A stretch of 39,206 bases of DNA from an uncultured Pirellulaceae bacterium (GCA_938010615.1 CALLUY010000040.1:1-39206), one strand, 5' to 3'. Shown: positions 25,702 through 34,387, counted from the stretch's first letter. The notes: generated from the letters alone by a model not told the origin. Numbers and translations are program-made.

Positions 25702-26817
25702 TTAGGCAGCGCGGCGAATTTCAGTTGGCGTCGAGAAAAACTCTGCCGGAATTGTATCGTCAGCATTGGAAGCGGCGACAAAGGGCAGGGGACCTGAAGA
25801 ATCGACAGCCTCTGATTGCCAACGGTGGCTGGAGAGTGAATCAATCACGCTTTGAGCAACTTCGACCGCCAAAGCGCCGTGGCTTGCCGGCACCCGAGGC
25901 TGCAAATCGTCTCGAATCGCAGCGATAAAATCCGCCTGCTCCTGCAAGATGGCATTGCTTCGTTCGACGACGACTTCTTCCATCGGCAAAACGTTTTCAA
26001 ATAGTGTTTCGCGTACGAATTGTTGCTGTGATTCCGTCAGATGGAAAAAATCAATCTCACGATTCCTCATCCACGAAGGCACTCGCACAAACGTGACTTT
26101 ACTTTCGGCGAAATCAATCTTTGCGAAACCGTCAGTCCCAAAGATCTGCATACTTCGCTCAGGCGAAAAGCTACACCTTGAAGCGGTCAAGTTTGCAACC
26201 GCACCACAAGAGAACTGCAGTCGAGCCTGAGCCATATCTTCGTTGCCGCCGAACATTGAGAAACCGATGGCACGCGTATCGACAAGCGACCCGGCAACCA
26301 TTGAGTTCACCAAATCGATATCGTGAATCATCAGATCATGCACGACGCCGATGTCCGTTGATCGAAACGTGTAAGTGCTGTTTCGCGCTGCTTGAATGAA
26401 TTTCGGTGTGCCAACTTTTGCGATCGCGGTTTCGAAAGCTGGATTGAATCGCTCGACATGTCCAACCTGAACCACGCAGCCAGCTCGATCGGCGCGTCTG
26501 ACGATATCCTGAGCCGTCGACACGCTATCGGTCAGTGGCTTTTCAATGAGCGTGTGGATTCCGTGTTCGAGCAGATCGCTGGCAACGTCGTGATGAAACC
26601 GAGTCGGTGTCGCAACGATGGCTGCATCAATGTGACCGATCAATTCTTGATAGTTGTCAATCGTTTTCGTATCAACCGTTTCCGCAATTCGATTGCAGGC
26701 TTCCGGAGAAGGATCCGCGACGGCAACGAGGTTGACGCCTCGATGCTCGCCCAGCAATTTGGCATGAATTCGGCCGAGGTTTCCGGCTCCAATAACGGCA
26801 ACTCGCAACTGGCTCAC
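25702..26817 (-). CDS. Gfo/Idh/MocA family oxidoreductase
   Basis: A 371-residue NAD(P)-dependent oxidoreductase. The Rossmann start is VAVIGAGNLGRIHAKLL; the family EKP motif appears as LIEKPLTDS (about 92-100), holding the catalytic Lys. The C-terminal domain follows, with a poorly conserved tail after about 340. The ATG overlaps the end of lpxA (26814-26817, ATGA), so it is translationally coupled to it. GnnA, which oxidises UDP-GlcNAc in making 2,3-diamino lipid A, belongs to this family and is often next to lpxA. The matching aminotransferase GnnB is not seen here, so the GnnA identity is only suggested. Confidence 0.85.
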   Translation of the reverse strand: MSQLRVAVIGAGNLGRIHAKLLGEHRGVNLVAVADPSPEACNRIAETVDTKTIDNYQELIGHIDAAIVATPTRFHHDVASDLLEHGIHTLIEKPLTDSVSTAQDIVRRADRAGCVVQVGHVERFNPAFETAIAKVGTPKFIQAARNSTYTFRSTDIGVVHDLMIHDIDLVNSMVAGSLVDTRAIGFSMFGGNEDMAQARLQFSCGAVANLTASRCSFSPERSMQIFGTDGFAKIDFAESKVTFVRVPSWMRNREIDFFHLTESQQQFVRETLFENVLPMEEVVVERSNAILQEQADFIAAIRDDLQPRVPASHGALAVEVAQSVIDSLSSHRWQSEAVDSSGPLPFVAASNADDTIPAEFFSTPTEIRRAA

Positions 26818-27623
26818 GCTGCTTTTCTCCTACGTTCGCGACCACGACCATGACGACCCGCTTGAGACACAGACAACTTGTCCATCAGCAGCTCAATGTC
26901 AGGCAACATGTCGCCTTTGTTATTCATAATCTCGCGAGCGCTATCCAATCCAACGCGTGCTCGATAGAGCAATCGATACGCTTCGTTGAGCGCGTCGATG
27001 ACTTCTGATTTGAAATTGTTTCGCTTTAATGCCACGATGTTGATACAACGCGGGCGAGCCGGATTTCCGTCGGCCAACATGAATGGAGCAATATCCTGCA
27101 GCACTCGACTGGCACCGCCAACGAAGGTGTAGCTGCCGATAGCTCCGTAATGCGTCACCGCGACTGATCCGGAAAGTGTTGCGTGATGATCGACGTGTAC
27201 ATGACCGCCAAGCAACGATCCATGTCCGATGATGACGTTATCGCCAATCCGACAATCGTGAGCGATGTGAACGCTTCCCATGAAGTAGCAATCGCTACCA
27301 ACACGAGTGTAGCCATCCTCCTTGAGCGTCGCTCGATTGATCGTGACGCATTCACGAATGACATTCCTGTCGCCAATCACGACTTTCGTTTCGGCCCCGC
27401 GATAGCTGGTATCTTGAGGAGCACCGCCGATGACGGTGTTGGGTGAGATCACGTTGTCTTCGCCGATCTCAACATCGCCATCAATCGTGACGTTGTTCAT
27501 CAGAACTGTGCCGCGCCCGATTTTTGCTTTTGGGCCGACGACGCAAAAGTGGCCTATTTCGACATCGTCTGCAATTTGAGCTCGCGGATCGACGACAGCC
27601 AAGTTGGATATTTTCGGTGACAT
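26814..27623 (-). CDS. lpxA: Acyl-ACP--UDP-N-acetylglucosamine O-acyltransferase
   Basis: A 269-residue protein of the left-handed beta-helix family. It transfers a hydroxyacyl chain from ACP to UDP-GlcNAc, the first step of lipid A synthesis. The hexapeptide repeats run from about residue 12 to 185 (VVDPRAQIADDVEIGHFCVVG onward), with HIAHDCRIGDNVIIGHGS containing the catalytic His, and GNPARPRCINIVALKR in the helical C-terminal part. I use ATG 27621-27623, since LpxA proteins begin a few residues before this first repeat; a GTG at 27677 would add 18 residues. It lies downstream of lpxC and upstream of the oxidoreductase in one operon. Confidence 0.92.
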   Translation of the reverse strand: MSPKISNLAVVDPRAQIADDVEIGHFCVVGPKAKIGRGTVLMNNVTIDGDVEIGEDNVISPNTVIGGAPQDTSYRGAETKVVIGDRNVIRECVTINRATLKEDGYTRVGSDCYFMGSVHIAHDCRIGDNVIIGHGSLLGGHVHVDHHATLSGSVAVTHYGAIGSYTFVGGASRVLQDIAPFMLADGNPARPRCINIVALKRNNFKSEVIDALNEAYRLLYRARVGLDSAREIMNNKGDMLPDIELLMDKLSVSQAGRHGRGRERRRKAA

Positions 27624-27683
27624 GGGCTTTCTCTGCCTGGCTTCCCGAGCTTTTTTATCGAAAGGAATAATGTCCACAGGTCT

Positions 27684-28628
27684 CTATGCTGAAAAACGGT
27701 TGATGTTGTCAAGGCTGTCGCAGTCGAAAGCCTGGTGAAGGATTGCAAACGCAAGCTGGGAGTTAAGTCGATGTCCACTTTTGTGGCCGTGCACTCTTCC
27801 GATTATGTCGTAGCCGGTCAATGCCAGATCTCCGATCATGTCCAGAATCTTGTGCCGTCCGCATTCGTCTTCAAAGTGGAGTGTATTGTCAATTGGTCCG
27901 TTGTCGTCGAACACCAACAGGTCTTGGTAGGAAACCCGTTTCCCCAAACCTTGCTGACGCAAAAGTTCGGCTTCGTGTTCAAGAACAAACGTCCGTGCCG
28001 GAGCGATCTGCTGTTGGTAAGTCGATCGATCAAGCTTGTATCGTGTGTGCTGTTTTCCAATGGCGGCACAGTCGGGGTAGTCCACGTCGTAAACCAATTC
28101 GAAACATTCGTTCGCCGTTGGCATCGCTTCAACCCAAGAACCTTTTTCCTCGATGCGGATTGGCGTGTGAAGCACAATCTGTTTCCGAGGTTGATCCTGT
28201 TCAACACGTCCTGCCGATTGAAGCGCTCGCGTGAAAGCGATGCTCGATCCGTCCATGCCAGGCATTTCAGTTCGATCGACTTCGACAATGCAATTGTCAA
28301 TTTGCAATCCAACCAGTGCCGACAGGATATGTTCCACCATCTCCACCGAATGTTCGCCGAAAACCAGCTTCGTACGACGGGGACTTTGGACTCGGTTGTG
28401 AACCAGTGCCGGAATCTTTGGATGGCCTTCGATGTCAGTCCGAACAAACACGACTCCCGTGCCGACTTCGGCAGGTCGAAAGTTAACGATCACATCCAAT
28501 CCGCCCCAGTATCCGATTCCAGATACTGAAACTTCATTCGCAATCGTCGTTTGAAGTCGTGATGTCGTTTCCAAAGATGCTCTCCGACGGAAAATCAGGT
28601 CAAGGCATTCGCTGATCGCGAATGCCAC
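27684..28628 (-). CDS. lpxC: UDP-3-O-acyl-N-acetylglucosamine deacetylase
   Basis: A 314-residue zinc enzyme for the committed step of lipid A synthesis, removing the acetyl group from UDP-3-O-acyl-GlcNAc. Zinc and catalytic motifs visible: MVEHILSAL (a His ligand), MPGMDGSS, then HFEDECGRHKILDMIGDLAL (a His and an Asp ligand) and GRVHGHKSGHRLN with the catalytic His. It is not fused to FabZ, unlike some lpxC genes. The start is a GTG at 28626-28628, 17 bp after ompH; there is no ATG near the N-terminus, so the exact start is uncertain. Confirms an LPS-type outer membrane. Confidence 0.93.
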   Translation of the reverse strand: MAFAISECLDLIFRRRASLETTSRLQTTIANEVSVSGIGYWGGLDVIVNFRPAEVGTGVVFVRTDIEGHPKIPALVHNRVQSPRRTKLVFGEHSVEMVEHILSALVGLQIDNCIVEVDRTEMPGMDGSSIAFTRALQSAGRVEQDQPRKQIVLHTPIRIEEKGSWVEAMPTANECFELVYDVDYPDCAAIGKQHTRYKLDRSTYQQQIAPARTFVLEHEAELLRQQGLGKRVSYQDLLVFDDNGPIDNTLHFEDECGRHKILDMIGDLALTGYDIIGRVHGHKSGHRLNSQLAFAILHQAFDCDSLDNINRFSA

Positions 28629-28645
28629 ACAAATGCGCGACCGCG

Positions 28646-29233
28646 TTAGCGGCGGCGTTCGGCACCGGCACTTTGTGCAACGATGGCAACGATTTGCTGA
28701 GTGATTTCATTGTTCGGTTGATGGAACACAATCTTTCCGTTGACCTTTTGCATGATCGCACTTGGCTGATCCGCTTTCATCGGAGTTGCGTCGTGTCGCA
28801 TCACGAGCTGAATGCCACGTTGCTCACAGTAAGTCGAAACCGCGGACTTGATCTGCATGTACGTGTCGTAGTGTAGTTTTGCTTCGCGTTCCATGAGCGT
28901 ACGCAGTTTGCTGCGTTGCTGGACTTCCAGAGCGGCCGATTCTTTGGCCAATTCGGTTTCCGCTTGGCGAAACTCATCAGAATCGGGCTGGTAGTTCTTG
29001 AGAACTCCCGCCTTCTCCATCAAAGCCGCCTGCATTTGACGCGTTTCTTCCTTGAACTTGTCCGCTTCAGATTTGAGCGACTCAAGCTCTTGCGAGAAAC
29101 TCGGATGGTTTTTGAAAACCATTCCAACATCGACAAGCGCGACTTTGGTTTGAGCGTTTAAAGAATTAACATTCAATACGAGGACCATTAGGCCCAAAAT
29201 CATGAATGAGGTAAAGATACGTTGAATCGTCAC
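28646..29233 (-). CDS. OmpH/Skp family periplasmic chaperone
   Basis: A 195-residue protein. The start is a GTG at 29231-29233 with a clear AAGGGAG (29242-29248) eight bases upstream; the ATG at 29284 is in frame but gives a poor signal peptide. The signal peptide is residues 1-27 (cleavage after LNA). KVALVDVGMVFKNH is the family's first strand, followed by a long coiled coil at about 40-125 that forms the Skp tentacles. Skp holds unfolded outer-membrane proteins in the periplasm. It leads the lpxC-lpxA operon, the standard setting for this family. Confidence 0.88.
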   Translation of the reverse strand: MTIQRIFTSFMILGLMVLVLNVNSLNAQTKVALVDVGMVFKNHPSFSQELESLKSEADKFKEETRQMQAALMEKAGVLKNYQPDSDEFRQAETELAKESAALEVQQRSKLRTLMEREAKLHYDTYMQIKSAVSTYCEQRGIQLVMRHDATPMKADQPSAIMQKVNGKIVFHQPNNEITQQIVAIVAQSAGAERRR

Positions 29234-29241
29234 TTTCAGCA

Positions 29242-29248
29242 CTCCCTT
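29242..29248 (-). promoter_or_regulatory. Shine-Dalgarno site deciding the ompH-like start
   Basis: AAGGGAG on the minus strand, eight bases before the GTG at 29233. It favours this GTG over the upstream ATG at 29284. Confidence 0.65.
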
Positions 29249-29380
29249 GCTGGCGTGAATGAATCCTGACGGGTTGAACGACATTCCTTTGCCGAGATAC
29301 CTTCAGGGTTTATTTTTCGTGATTGGTATTCTGTCGATCGAGGGGGAAATAGTAAATAGCGATATGTGCTGGCATATGAG

Positions 29381-29490
29381 CCGGAATTATTCACGACGAC
29401 GGGCTAAATCAATCCTCGTCAAAATTTCTAGAATTAAAGTCGCCCACGCCTCGTGAATAATCCGGCATTGTTCACGACGGGCGAAATCAA
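29381..29490. repeat. Composite inverted and direct repeat between ompH-like gene and coiled-coil gene
   Basis: CCGGAATTATTCACGA (29381-29396) is inverted at 29451-29465 (TCGTGAATAATCCGG, one base shorter). The same left arm is also repeated directly, with changes, at 29462-29490 (CCGGCATTGTTCACGACGGGCGAAATCAA versus 29381-29412). So one word occurs three times in alternating orientation in 110 bp. Predicted to fold as a long hairpin with a loop of about 54 bases. No gene is seen in it. Confidence 0.6.
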
Positions 29491-29492
29491 AT

Positions 29493-31121
29493 CTAAACGG
29501 TCGCAGTAAATGTTTCTCTTAGTTCGTCAGCAAGTTCCTGATACCGACTGTAGAAGCCTCTCGAAATCGCCCAGAGGTACAGATTCAGTCCAACAGAACA
29601 AAGCAACATCAACCACAGCAACAACATCTCATTGGACCAAGTGCTGCTACGTTTCGTTTCAGGTTCACCCGCACCGGCGCCGGCACGATTAACATCATCG
29701 TTGCCTGAACGTTTGTTTCCGCCCATTGCCATCAAGGGACGATTCATGGCAGGAGCTTCCGCTTCGGTTCGCCGACGCTGAATGGTGGAATCGTTGCGAG
29801 TAAGGTCATCACGATAATCAAATCGCTTGTTGACTGATTCGCGGTTCCCAGAATTGACGTTTCGCATCTCACTTTTGAGAAATTGATTTTCACTGCTCAT
29901 CTGTGCAACTCGATCTTCCATTTGCTTCATTCTTTGATTCTGAATTTGCAAATAAGCCGCCGTTGCGGAGGCGTTAGGATCGACTGTCGGATAAACCGGA
30001 TTCACCGGTTGAGGGAAAGGTGTGTAGCTACCGGCTGGCACAACAGGAATTGGTGTTTGACCGGCTTGATATCGCTGGTCAGCGTATCGAGGATGTTGTG
30101 GATACAGATTCGGCTGTGGTTGCGTCGCCAACGGCTGTTGCACTTGCTGTCGCTGCTGCTCTAAACGCATTCGAGCAACTTCGTTTTCATACCACTTCGC
30201 TTTCTGTGCGAGTTCCGCCTTCTCAGCCGCCTCTTTGTCGCGTGTCCACTGCTCTCGTTGACGATCGAGTTCTCGTTGATATTCAGCAGCCGCATTGCGC
30301 TGGTCGTTCTGGAATGAATCCGTTCGTACTGGATCACGCGGATCGGTTGCACCGGCAAGCCGCCACCGACTATCGTCAGACTGAAAAGTAGGATTTCCAG
30401 TCGCTTGCGACTCAGGTGCTCTGTTCGCGAGACGATCAAGGGCCGGCGGATACTCGATCGTCGCAGATCGGTATCGACCTTTCAAAGACGGTGGAACATC
30501 AAACTCATAAGAGTACTCTGCGATTTCGGAAAGCTCTTTCGCATCGAATTTGAATACAAGCGTGTCGCCTCGCAACTCTGGCGTAATGTGTCTGATCGGA
30601 CCAACCTTGGGCACGTTGCGATCAGAAATTCTGATTTGATCAATAAAGCGACTTTCAACAGGAGCTTTCACGCTGCCGTATTTTTGTAAGTCGCTGATCG
30701 CTTTGGCAGGCAAGCCAAGGTAAGCGATCGGCTGTTTCGGAGCCAATGCCTTGTCAACAATTCCAGAGTTAAATCTGGACGCTGGATTTGCCGATTCCGT
30801 TGTCCGAGTCGGAAAACTGTCGCGGACGGTTTTTTGTGAGTCCAACATCGAATTGGTGCCCGACGTTGGCTGTGTTCGGCCTTGCGTAGGAAACGCACTG
30901 CGAGCGCGCGAGTTCTGACGATCATTCCTTTGACCAAAATCACCGCCGGTTCGGCTGGAATCATCGCCCGACACAATCGGAACCATCGGAGCTTCACCGC
31001 CACCGAATGGACGTGCGTCCGACGCTCCGCTTTTGGGCTGAAATCCGCTATCATTGTTGTCTTGAGCCACGACCATCCCGGTCCATGTCAACAAGAGTAG
31101 AGTTACCATCAATTCCTTCAT
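29493..31121 (-). CDS. Secreted Gln/Arg-rich coiled-coil protein with C-terminal membrane anchor
   Basis: A 542-residue protein starting at ATG 31119-31121, preceded by TGGAGCAG. The signal peptide is residues 1-20 (VVA-QD). The N-terminal 120 residues are disordered and rich in Gly, Ser, Thr and Arg. A small domain at about 125-225 ends with strands (DTLVFKFDAKELSEIAEYSYEF). A coiled coil with Gln and Arg runs from about 280 to 335, a Pro/Gln-rich part follows, then another heptad stretch (QIQNQRMKQMEDRVAQMSSE). One membrane helix lies at about 495-518 (EMLLLWLMLLCSVGLNLYLW). Family unknown to me. It may span or anchor to the envelope. Confidence 0.65.
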   Translation of the reverse strand: MKELMVTLLLLTWTGMVVAQDNNDSGFQPKSGASDARPFGGGEAPMVPIVSGDDSSRTGGDFGQRNDRQNSRARSAFPTQGRTQPTSGTNSMLDSQKTVRDSFPTRTTESANPASRFNSGIVDKALAPKQPIAYLGLPAKAISDLQKYGSVKAPVESRFIDQIRISDRNVPKVGPIRHITPELRGDTLVFKFDAKELSEIAEYSYEFDVPPSLKGRYRSATIEYPPALDRLANRAPESQATGNPTFQSDDSRWRLAGATDPRDPVRTDSFQNDQRNAAAEYQRELDRQREQWTRDKEAAEKAELAQKAKWYENEVARMRLEQQRQQVQQPLATQPQPNLYPQHPRYADQRYQAGQTPIPVVPAGSYTPFPQPVNPVYPTVDPNASATAAYLQIQNQRMKQMEDRVAQMSSENQFLKSEMRNVNSGNRESVNKRFDYRDDLTRNDSTIQRRRTEAEAPAMNRPLMAMGGNKRSGNDDVNRAGAGAGEPETKRSSTWSNEMLLLWLMLLCSVGLNLYLWAISRGFYSRYQELADELRETFTATV

Positions 31122-31175
31122 GGAACTGCTCCAGATCACTATATTTTTTCTGACAGCAGTTAATCTAGTCGTTTA

Positions 31176-31205
31176 TTGACCTTTCAGGAAATAGCGAATT
31201 ACAAA
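31176..31205 (+). promoter_or_regulatory. Possible promoter for the GT2 gene
   Basis: TTGACC (31176-31181) with TACAAA at 31200-31205, spacer 18 bp. The -35 is five of six; the -10 is weak. It lies 63 bases before the ATG at 31269. Confidence 0.35.
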
Positions 31206-31268
31206 AGCGCCAGCATCGGCAACCGATCGCACCAGAGATTCGATCCCGGCATTTCACGAGAATAACCC

Positions 31269-32222
31269 ATGAAGCAAGCCATTTCGTTCGTAATCCCGGC
31301 CCTCAACGAAGAGGAGTCGATCGAGCAACTACACCGCGAAATCCTTGAAAACTGCGAAAAAAATGGCTACGACTTCGAAATCGTATTCATTGACGATGGC
31401 TCAACGGATCAGACTTGGCCAAAGATTCAACAGCTTTGCCGCGACCATCAGTCGACACAAGCGATTCGTTTCCGATCGAATTTTGGTAAAGCCGCGGCGC
31501 TGCGTGCGGGAGCTCAAGAAACGAAAAATCCGCTGATCGTGACGATGGATGCGGATCTCCAGGATGATCCAACAGAAGTTCCCAACTTGCTGGCGAAGCT
31601 GGATGAAGGGTTCGACGTGGTGAGTGGTTGGAAGAAAGTTCGCAACGACCCACTCGGTAAAACGCTTCCATCAAAAGTATTCAACAAGCTCGTTAGCTGG
31701 CTGACGGGAGTCAAACTTCAGGACCACAATTGCGGCTTCAAGGTTTATCGACGCGAAGTCTTCGATGAAGTGAAGCTCTATGGCGAGATGCATCGGTTCG
31801 TACCCGTCCTCGCCGCCTCACGCGGATTCAAGATCGCACAAGTCGCCGTCAATCATCGGGCTCGTCAGTTCGGAGAATCGAAATACGGTTTGAAACGTCT
31901 TCCGAAAGGATTCCTAGATTTGCTGACCGTCAGCTTTTTGACCGGATACAACAATCGCCCTCAACACCTGTTGGGATTTGCTGGGCTGATTTCGTTTTCG
32001 CTGGGCTTCATGGGCGTGGTTTGGATGTCGATTTATTGGGTCTTGCGGATGACGATGTTTGAGGACTGGGATCCCGTCCACAAACGGCCCGTATTGCTCT
32101 ATTCGCTTGGTGGAGTCCTGCTGGGAGCCCAACTATTATGCATGGGATTCCTTGCTGAATTGATCGTTGCCAAGAATACGGAAACCCAAACGCCCTATTC
32201 GATTGCCGAACGAGAAGAATAG
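31269..32222 (+). CDS. Family 2 glycosyltransferase, polyprenyl-phosphate type
   Basis: A 317-residue protein of the GtrB/DPM1 type. The catalytic domain (about 1-210) has the opening VIPALNEEESIEQL, the GSTDQTW loop and the metal-binding DADLQDDP. The segment KVYRREVFDE and the RQFGESKYG region are typical of enzymes that move a sugar from UDP- or GDP-sugar to a polyprenyl phosphate. Two membrane helices close the protein (about 238-262 and 278-305). The next gene is a polytopic protein, which suggests a lipid-linked sugar pathway such as surface glycan or protein glycosylation. The actual sugar is unknown. Confidence 0.88.
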   Translation: MKQAISFVIPALNEEESIEQLHREILENCEKNGYDFEIVFIDDGSTDQTWPKIQQLCRDHQSTQAIRFRSNFGKAAALRAGAQETKNPLIVTMDADLQDDPTEVPNLLAKLDEGFDVVSGWKKVRNDPLGKTLPSKVFNKLVSWLTGVKLQDHNCGFKVYRREVFDEVKLYGEMHRFVPVLAASRGFKIAQVAVNHRARQFGESKYGLKRLPKGFLDLLTVSFLTGYNNRPQHLLGFAGLISFSLGFMGVVWMSIYWVLRMTMFEDWDPVHKRPVLLYSLGGVLLGAQLLCMGFLAELIVAKNTETQTPYSIAEREE

Positions 32223-32229
32223 AGTAACC

Positions 32230-32299
32230 GAGTACCGAGTACCGAGTACCGAGTACCGAGTACCGAGTACCGAGTACTGAGTACTGAGTACTGAGTACT
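32230..32299. repeat. Heptanucleotide tandem repeat, 10 units
   Basis: Six units of GAGTACC (32230-32271) followed by four units of GAGTACT (32272-32299), with no other changes. It starts eight bases after the GT2 stop codon and ends 72 bases before the next gene. Seven-base units shift reading frame when they change number, but no gene runs through them here. Similar repeats could expand or contract by slipped-strand pairing. Confidence 0.95.
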
Positions 32300-32341
32300 G
32301 AACATCGATCTTTGACTACATTCCCCCACAAAAACCGCACA

Positions 32342-32362
32342 CCGAAAACCGAAAACCGAAAA
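32342..32362. repeat. Second heptanucleotide repeat, CCGAAAA x3
   Basis: Three units of CCGAAAA flanked by two copies of CCGCACACC (one partly overlapping the first unit). It ends ten bases before the ATG at 32372, so it lies in the leader or Shine-Dalgarno zone of the next gene. Confidence 0.85.
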
Positions 32363-32371
32363 CCGCACACC

Positions 32372-34012
32372 ATGCCCAACTCCTGCCCAACTGAACTTCC
32401 AGCGTTTTGCCAACAGCGACATTGGTCGATCTACTGGATCTTCATTGCGTGCTCGCTCGTGATGGTTGGTGGACGCGTAATGACCGTTCAAAACTGGCGT
32501 GCCGAAGGAGACACTGTCTTTCATAGCGCCAACGATCGCAGTCGCTGGGCTACCGTTCGAGCACTCGGCGATCACAACGTCTACGAAATCGATGAAGTCT
32601 CCGCCGCGGGACAACCAATCAAATGGAGCACGATCGATCAAGTCCGACACATCGGCGCTGATGATTCCATGCACACGTACTCCAGCAAGCCCACGTTGTA
32701 TCCGACGATGGTCGCGGGAGTTTACAAGGCAATCAAAGCCACGACTGGAATGGAGATTACCCAGCATCCGCTGTGGGTGCCGCGAATCATTTTGCTTTTC
32801 ACCAACGTTTTACCGTGGGGAATATTCCTGTTCTTTCTGGCGAAGCTAATTGATCGCGTTCCGGTTCGAGATTGGAGTCGCTACTACATATTGGCAGCGG
32901 CAGGATTCGGCACCTATCTTTCGACGTTCAGTGTGACGCTGAACAATCATTTGCCCGCGGCGATCAGCGTCATGATCGCGTCCTACTTCCTTTGCCGGAT
33001 CCTTTGGAAACAACGCACCGACGGGCTCTGCTTTTTTCTATGCGGCCTGTTTGCTGCGTTTGCAGCGGCGAACGAACTTCCGGCGTTGTCATTTCTGGCA
33101 ATCGTTGGCGCGTTCTGTCTGGTGCGATCGCCCATCCAGACAATCGTCGGCTTCGTGCCTGGTGTCGCGGTCGTTGTCGCAGCTTTCTTCGGCACCAATT
33201 TCCTCGCACACGGCGAGTGGAAGCCTCCCTATCTGCATCGCGGTGATGGAAATATCGTGTGCACGATTTCTGGAGAACACCAAGAGGCTCTGCAAGCAGG
33301 AAAACTTCCGGATGAATTCCGAAACGCGATTGCCGCGTCGGATCCTGAATTGAATTTCACATTACCGATCATCGTCGAGGGCGACTGGCCTAGCACTCCA
33401 GAAAGCATCGATCGCTGGGTCGTGCGGGACAGAGAAAGCGATGCTCAATACGCGATCCAACACGAACAAGGATCCGATGAGTTCTCGGTGCATCAGTGGA
33501 GTAACTGGTACGAGTTTCCCGGCAGTTACTGGTTGGCGTCACAGGCCGAATTCAAATCGGAAGTCGACCGCGGCCAACCAGACCAAATGCTTTACGCGTT
33601 TCATTGCCTATTCGGTCACCACGGTGTTTTCTCTCTAACCCCAATCTGGATCCTTTCATTCGCAGGAATGTTTTGCCTTTTGGGAAATACGCGAATGACT
33701 TTGCGGCTGTTCGCTTTGATGACCATCGTGCTAACCGCTGTCGTGATTTCGTTTTACATCATCTACCGACCCGCGATGGACCGAAACTACGGAGGCGTCA
33801 CAAGCGCCCTTCGTTGGTTGTTCTGGCTGGCACCGCTATGGTTGGTTTGCATGCTGCCAATCGTTGAGTGGTTGGGGCGGACTCGCAACGGGCGATTCAT
33901 TTGCATTGCACTTTTGGTGCTGAGCGGATTATCGGCTGCATATTCGATGGAGAATCCGTGGGTGCAACCGTGGTTGTATGAAGCTTGGCAATGGACAGGT
34001 TTGCCAAAGTAG
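32372..34012 (+). CDS. Polytopic membrane protein, GT39/ArnT-like (tentative)
   Basis: A 546-residue protein from ATG 32372, immediately after the CCGAAAA repeat; a TTG at 32312 would read through the repeat and is unlikely. It has one helix at about 20-38, several from about 135 to 300, a large soluble domain at about 300-415, and further helices from about 425 to 530. The pattern, and its position after a polyprenyl-phosphate GT2 gene, fit lipid-linked glycosyltransferases of the GT39/GT83 type, which use an Asp/Glu pair in the first periplasmic loop. I see candidate acidic residues (for example in YEIDEVSA) but cannot assign them. Tentative. Confidence 0.5.
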   Translation: MPNSCPTELPAFCQQRHWSIYWIFIACSLVMVGGRVMTVQNWRAEGDTVFHSANDRSRWATVRALGDHNVYEIDEVSAAGQPIKWSTIDQVRHIGADDSMHTYSSKPTLYPTMVAGVYKAIKATTGMEITQHPLWVPRIILLFTNVLPWGIFLFFLAKLIDRVPVRDWSRYYILAAAGFGTYLSTFSVTLNNHLPAAISVMIASYFLCRILWKQRTDGLCFFLCGLFAAFAAANELPALSFLAIVGAFCLVRSPIQTIVGFVPGVAVVVAAFFGTNFLAHGEWKPPYLHRGDGNIVCTISGEHQEALQAGKLPDEFRNAIAASDPELNFTLPIIVEGDWPSTPESIDRWVVRDRESDAQYAIQHEQGSDEFSVHQWSNWYEFPGSYWLASQAEFKSEVDRGQPDQMLYAFHCLFGHHGVFSLTPIWILSFAGMFCLLGNTRMTLRLFALMTIVLTAVVISFYIIYRPAMDRNYGGVTSALRWLFWLAPLWLVCMLPIVEWLGRTRNGRFICIALLVLSGLSAAYSMENPWVQPWLYEAWQWTGLPK

Positions 34013-34294
34013 CAACTCGGTCTTGAGCGAACGCAACGTCTGCTTCCCAGAGGGAGGATGATGAAGTCTCGCTCACAGCGCCGCAAGCTTCCGCTTGATC
34101 AACGTCAACGTAGAACAGTCGATGGGTGGCTCGCGATAAACAAACATAAACTTGGCCATCTATGTTTCCTGTTGAATGATTCACGCCACGCATGTGACGC
34201 ATTATATGAATGACGAGCAGACTCCTCGTTTGGGGACAACTCTTTTGGCAGATTTTCCACCCATGATTTGAAGCCAAATTGGCGTCCCATCGCC

Positions 34295-34322
34295 TTGAAT
34301 TGGCTCCCCCCGCTGGTATGCT
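34295..34322 (+). promoter_or_regulatory. Promoter for TIGR03000 gene
   Basis: TTGAAT (34295-34300), a 16-bp spacer and TATGCT (34317-34322). The expected transcription start is near 34329, giving a leader of about 70 bases. Confidence 0.45.
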
Positions 34323-34387
34323 GGGTGGCTTGGGCAACCTGATCGGTTCCCAAATTTTGCCACGGACAGCCGTCCAAAAATCAACTT

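Noticed and set aside
27624-27677. GTG start extending lpxA by 18 residues
   Set aside because: The added residues are charged and unlike LpxA N-termini; the ATG at 27623 gives the normal family start.
27735-28529. Long plus-strand open frame opposite lpxC
   Set aside because: LpxC motifs are clear on the other strand and the plus-strand product has no family features.
32230-32299. CRISPR array
   Set aside because: Units are seven bases with no spacers; it is a microsatellite.
32195-32767. Minus-strand frame reading the heptanucleotide repeat as a Tyr-Ser-Val-Leu repeat protein
   Set aside because: The peptide repeat only mirrors the DNA repeat, and the rest lies antisense to the membrane protein gene.
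34105-34377. Possible 90-codon minus-strand gene before the TIGR03000 gene
   Set aside because: No start signal, no recognisable fold, and it covers the promoter of the plus-strand gene.
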